Shown in pieces: positions 5,217-7,445 of a stretch of 7,445 nt of DNA. The DNA is from Parcubacteria group bacterium (GTDB taxonomy: Bacteria > Patescibacteriota > Minisyncoccia > Phycocordibacterales > UBA12088). The stretch is from NCBI GenBank assembly GCA_021731325.1, contig JAKFXP010000049.1, positions 1 through 7,445 of the forward strand, written 5' to 3'. How positions within the stretch are numbered: the stretch's first letter is position 1; every line of letters starts with the position of its first letter. The position numbers and the translations under genes are program-made. The notes beneath the pieces are model-generated. The model did no database searches. It saw nothing but the letters and a program-made list of their open reading frames with translations, and was not told the origin of the DNA.

Positions 5217-6129
5217 CGTTATATTTGTAGCAGGGCACCGCGGTCTCGTGGGGCGTGCAATTGTGCGCGCACTTGAGGAAGCAGGATACACACACATACT
5301 AACTCGTACGCATGATGCGCTCGATCTCACGGATGCGCATGCGGTACGTGATTTTTTTGCACACGAACATATTGAGTATGTATTTTTAGCGGCTGCAAAA
5401 GTAGGGGGGATTATGAGTAACAAAACCTATCCTGCTGACTTTATCTACCAAAATCTCATGATTGAGGCGAATGTCATTCATGAGGCGTACCGGAGTGGTG
5501 TTACCAAGTTACTTTTTTTGGGAAGTTCCTGCATATACCCAAAATTTGCGGCACAACCTATTACGGAAGATGCGCTCCTTACTGGGCTCCTCGAGCCAAC
5601 TAATCAGGCATACGCGATTGCGAAAATTGCAGGTATTGAATTGTGTCGCTCATACAATGCACAATATGGAACGGACTATATTGCGCTTATGCCGACTAAT
5701 CTCTATGGTCCATACGATAATTTTGATCTTGAGCACTCTCACGTACTACCCGCACTTATCCGCCGCTTTCACGATGCAAAGGTGGTGGGAGCGCCCACGG
5801 TGACCTTGTGGGGAACCGGTTCTCCAAAGCGTGAATTCTTACATGTTGATGATCTTGCACGGGCATGCCTGTTTTTGATGGAAGGGTACTCGAGTTCGGA
5901 GCTTGTAAATATTGGTACAGGAGAAGATGTGTCGATTAAAGAGCTGGCAGAACTAGTGCAAGAGGTGGTGGGGTACCAAGGTACGATTGTGTGGGACAGC
6001 AGCAAACCTGATGGCACTCCGCGCAAACTTCTCAATGTAGACCGTATCAAAGCACTGGGATGGGAACCACGTATACCATTCAAAGAGGGTATTGCTGCAA
6101 CCTACGCGTGGTTTACCGCACAAGCATAG
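5191..6129 (+). CDS. fcl: GDP-L-fucose synthase (GDP-4-keto-6-deoxymannose epimerase-reductase)
   Basis: This enzyme takes the product of the upstream gmd, epimerises C3 and C5, and reduces C4 with NADPH to give GDP-L-fucose in the cytoplasm. The 312 residues are close to the 321 of the E. coli enzyme. The nucleotide-binding motif GHRGLVG is at 15-21. The active-site residues S112 and C114 (GSSCIYP), Y141 and K145 (YAIAK), and H184 all appear at a constant five-residue offset from E. coli S107, C109, Y136, K140 and H179. The family's KVGGI segment is at 70-74. I chose the ATG at 5191; the frame stays open to a TTG at 5176, and the TTG at 5203 is a weaker alternative. The start lies inside the end of gmd with no SD, which suggests translational coupling. 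A hairpin follows the stop. The gene is also called wcaG. Confidence 0.96.
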   Translation: MIDTLKKDSVIFVAGHRGLVGRAIVRALEEAGYTHILTRTHDALDLTDAHAVRDFFAHEHIEYVFLAAAKVGGIMSNKTYPADFIYQNLMIEANVIHEAYRSGVTKLLFLGSSCIYPKFAAQPITEDALLTGLLEPTNQAYAIAKIAGIELCRSYNAQYGTDYIALMPTNLYGPYDNFDLEHSHVLPALIRRFHDAKVVGAPTVTLWGTGSPKREFLHVDDLARACLFLMEGYSSSELVNIGTGEDVSIKELAELVQEVVGYQGTIVWDSSKPDGTPRKLLNVDRIKALGWEPRIPFKEGIAATYAWFTAQA

Positions 6130-6130
6130 C

Positions 6131-6155
6131 CGGAGAGAGGTTGAACCTCTCTCCG
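6131..6155 (+). terminator. Ten-bp hairpin after fcl, probable terminator
   Basis: CGGAGAGAGG (6131-6140) pairs perfectly with CCTCTCTCCG (6146-6155) around TTGAA, starting two bases after the fcl stop. The sequence after it (TTACAGG) has no T run, so termination may be weak, or the hairpin may protect the 3' end of the gmd-fcl message and allow read-through to the GH13 gene. Confidence 0.6.
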
Positions 6156-6224
6156 TTACAGGCTGCTGCGTAGGTGTGTATAGAGGGAAGTTTGGCGACC
6201 AGATTGCATGGTAGCATTAGGACA

Positions 6225-7445
6225 ATGTCCGAGGAAAATCGCATACGTTCGATACATGAGCTTGATCTTACGGTCACTGACCCGGTATACCCGAGTCCCT
6301 CTGATTGGCGGGATCAGTTTATTTATTTTCTGCTTGTTGATCGATTTAATGATGGTAATGAAGAGACGCCCCCTTGGAATGGTATCAAACAGAATGGATG
6401 GCATGAGAATAAAGCAGGAGTAGCCTTTCAAGGAGGCACCTTACAAGGCATCACCGCAAAACTCGACTACATTCGAGGGCTCGGTGCAACAACCGTGTGG
6501 CTTTCGCCGGTCTTAAAGAATCGCCCAGAACCATCAGGTAGTTTTCATGGATATGCTATTCAAGATTTTTTTGCCATTGATCCTCGTATAGGAACAAAAG
6601 AGGATATGCGCGCCCTCGTTCGTGCAGCACATGAACGCGGGATGTATGTGATTCTTGACATTGTGGTCAATCATACCGGTGATAATTGGTATTACCAGGA
6701 TGATGCACGGCCAGTCTATAATCATGGTGGAAAACAGTATGAGTTTGGAGCATTTCGGAGCGAGCATCCACCTGGTGCATATGATGCCGATGATGCGGTG
6801 TGGCCTGCGGAACTACAAAGTATTGATTGCTACAAACGACGGGGGGCAATCGTTAATTGGAATGACATGGATGAGTCGGTCAATGGAGATTTTATGAATC
6901 TCAAAGAGCTTGATCTCGGCAACCCAATCGTACTCGATACCATGAAAGCGGTATACAAGTACTGGATTAAAGAAGCCGATATTGATGGGTATCGTATCGA
7001 CACGGTAAAGCACATAGAAGATGGTGCTGCTGCGTCATTTTGTAATGCGCTCAAGGAGTACGCAGAATCAATTGGAAAAAAGAACTTCTTCCTTTTTGGT
7101 GAGATTGTGTCGGACGATGAGACATTGCGTCGATACGTCGGACCTCGTACACAGGGGGGAGAGCAGTTACAAGCCCTTGATGCGGTGCTCGATTTTCCGT
7201 TGTACTTTGTACTCGAAGAAGTAATAAAAGGATTCGTAAATCCTCAAGTGTTGCGTGAGCGGTATGATCGACTCAAGCGATTATACGCTGATACGGATGC
7301 AAGTGAATATTTTGTTACGTTCCTTGATAATCACGATCAGATGGCGCGCCCGTATCGGAGATTTTTGCACGGTGGTGCAAATCCAATACAGGTGGTACTC
7401 GGTATTGGATATCTCCTCACGGTGCCCGGCATACCAGCCATGTAC
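6225..7445 (+). CDS. Alpha-amylase-family glycoside hydrolase (GH13), 3' truncated by window end
   Basis: The frame runs 407 codons from the ATG at 6225 to the edge with no stop. It is a GH13 (beta/alpha)8 barrel that hydrolyses or rearranges alpha-glucans. The barrel opens with DQFIYFLLVDRFNDG (30-44). Region I is DIVVNH (145-150), region II GYRIDTVKH (255-263) with nucleophile D259, region III FGEI (291-294) with acid/base E293, and region IV FLDNHD (366-371) with D371. The catalytic triad is intact, so it is probably active. No signal peptide is seen (the N-terminus MSEENRIRSIHELDL is charged), so it is probably cytoplasmic. The ATG has only AGGA (6219-6222) two bases upstream; in-frame GTG 6174, TTG 6192 and TTG 6204 are alternatives, with GAGGG (6183-6187) near the second. 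The distal barrel and any C-terminal domain lie outside the window. Substrate (starch, maltodextrin, trehalose-type) cannot be assigned. Confidence 0.93.
   Translation, partial: MSEENRIRSIHELDLTVTDPVYPSPSDWRDQFIYFLLVDRFNDGNEETPPWNGIKQNGWHENKAGVAFQGGTLQGITAKLDYIRGLGATTVWLSPVLKNRPEPSGSFHGYAIQDFFAIDPRIGTKEDMRALVRAAHERGMYVILDIVVNHTGDNWYYQDDARPVYNHGGKQYEFGAFRSEHPPGAYDADDAVWPAELQSIDCYKRRGAIVNWNDMDESVNGDFMNLKELDLGNPIVLDTMKAVYKYWIKEADIDGYRIDTVKHIEDGAAASFCNALKEYAESIGKKNFFLFGEIVSDDETLRRYVGPRTQGGEQLQALDAVLDFPLYFVLEEVIKGFVNPQVLRERYDRLKRLYADTDASEYFVTFLDNHDQMARPYRRFLHGGANPIQVVLGIGYLLTVPGIPAMY

Noticed and set aside
6156..6184. Promoter TTACAG-17-TATAGA before the GH13 gene
   Set aside because: The -35 matches only two of six positions; the -10 alone is too weak to call.
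1..7445. CRISPR array, insertion sequence or defence system
   Set aside because: No regularly spaced direct repeats, transposase, nuclease, methylase or toxin-antitoxin signature is visible on either strand.

Overview
The window reads as an accessory-type bacterial segment centred on nucleotide-sugar and glycan metabolism. All genes read through with the standard code (TGA is used as a stop at 189-191). Compact proteins, several starts without a Shine-Dalgarno (SD) sequence and an unusual Nudix-cupin fusion would fit a Patescibacteria/CPR-like genome, but no ribosomal or marker gene is present, so this placement is an inference of low to moderate strength.

Layout. 3-191: the 3' end of an unrecognised gene. 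250-732: a 160-residue membrane protein of unknown function, closed by a hairpin terminator (736-761). A sigma70-like promoter overlaps that terminator. It is followed by a second hairpin with a T run and then a 314-residue protein (850-1794) joining a GDP-mannose-hydrolase-like Nudix domain to a sugar-type cupin; a strong terminator follows (1804-1833). 1834-2131 is a non-coding gap rich in inverted repeats. 2132-3184 encodes a GT4-like glycosyltransferase. It converges on a minus-strand Nudix gene (3250-3930), the two sharing a bidirectional terminator (3187-3222). The divergent gap 3931-4163 holds a plausible promoter and two mutually exclusive hairpins just before gmd (4164-5216). gmd overlaps a GDP-L-fucose synthase gene (5191-6129). 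After another hairpin, a GH13 alpha-amylase-family gene begins at about 6225 and runs off the window with all four catalytic motifs intact.

How they fit together. Gmd converts GDP-D-mannose to GDP-4-keto-6-deoxymannose, and the fucose synthase epimerises and reduces it to GDP-L-fucose. The glycosyltransferase could use this or a related sugar. The Nudix-cupin protein may trim the GDP-mannose pool or modify a nucleotide sugar. The set recalls the gmd-fcl-gmm-glycosyltransferase block of enterobacterial colanic-acid loci, but here it is split over several transcription units with mixed orientation. The GH13 enzyme has no visible export signal and probably belongs to internal alpha-glucan use rather than fucose synthesis.

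No tRNA, rRNA, CRISPR array, insertion sequence or defence system is visible. The most unusual items are the Nudix-cupin fusion, the degenerate Nudix box of the minus-strand protein, and the hairpins upstream of gmd.
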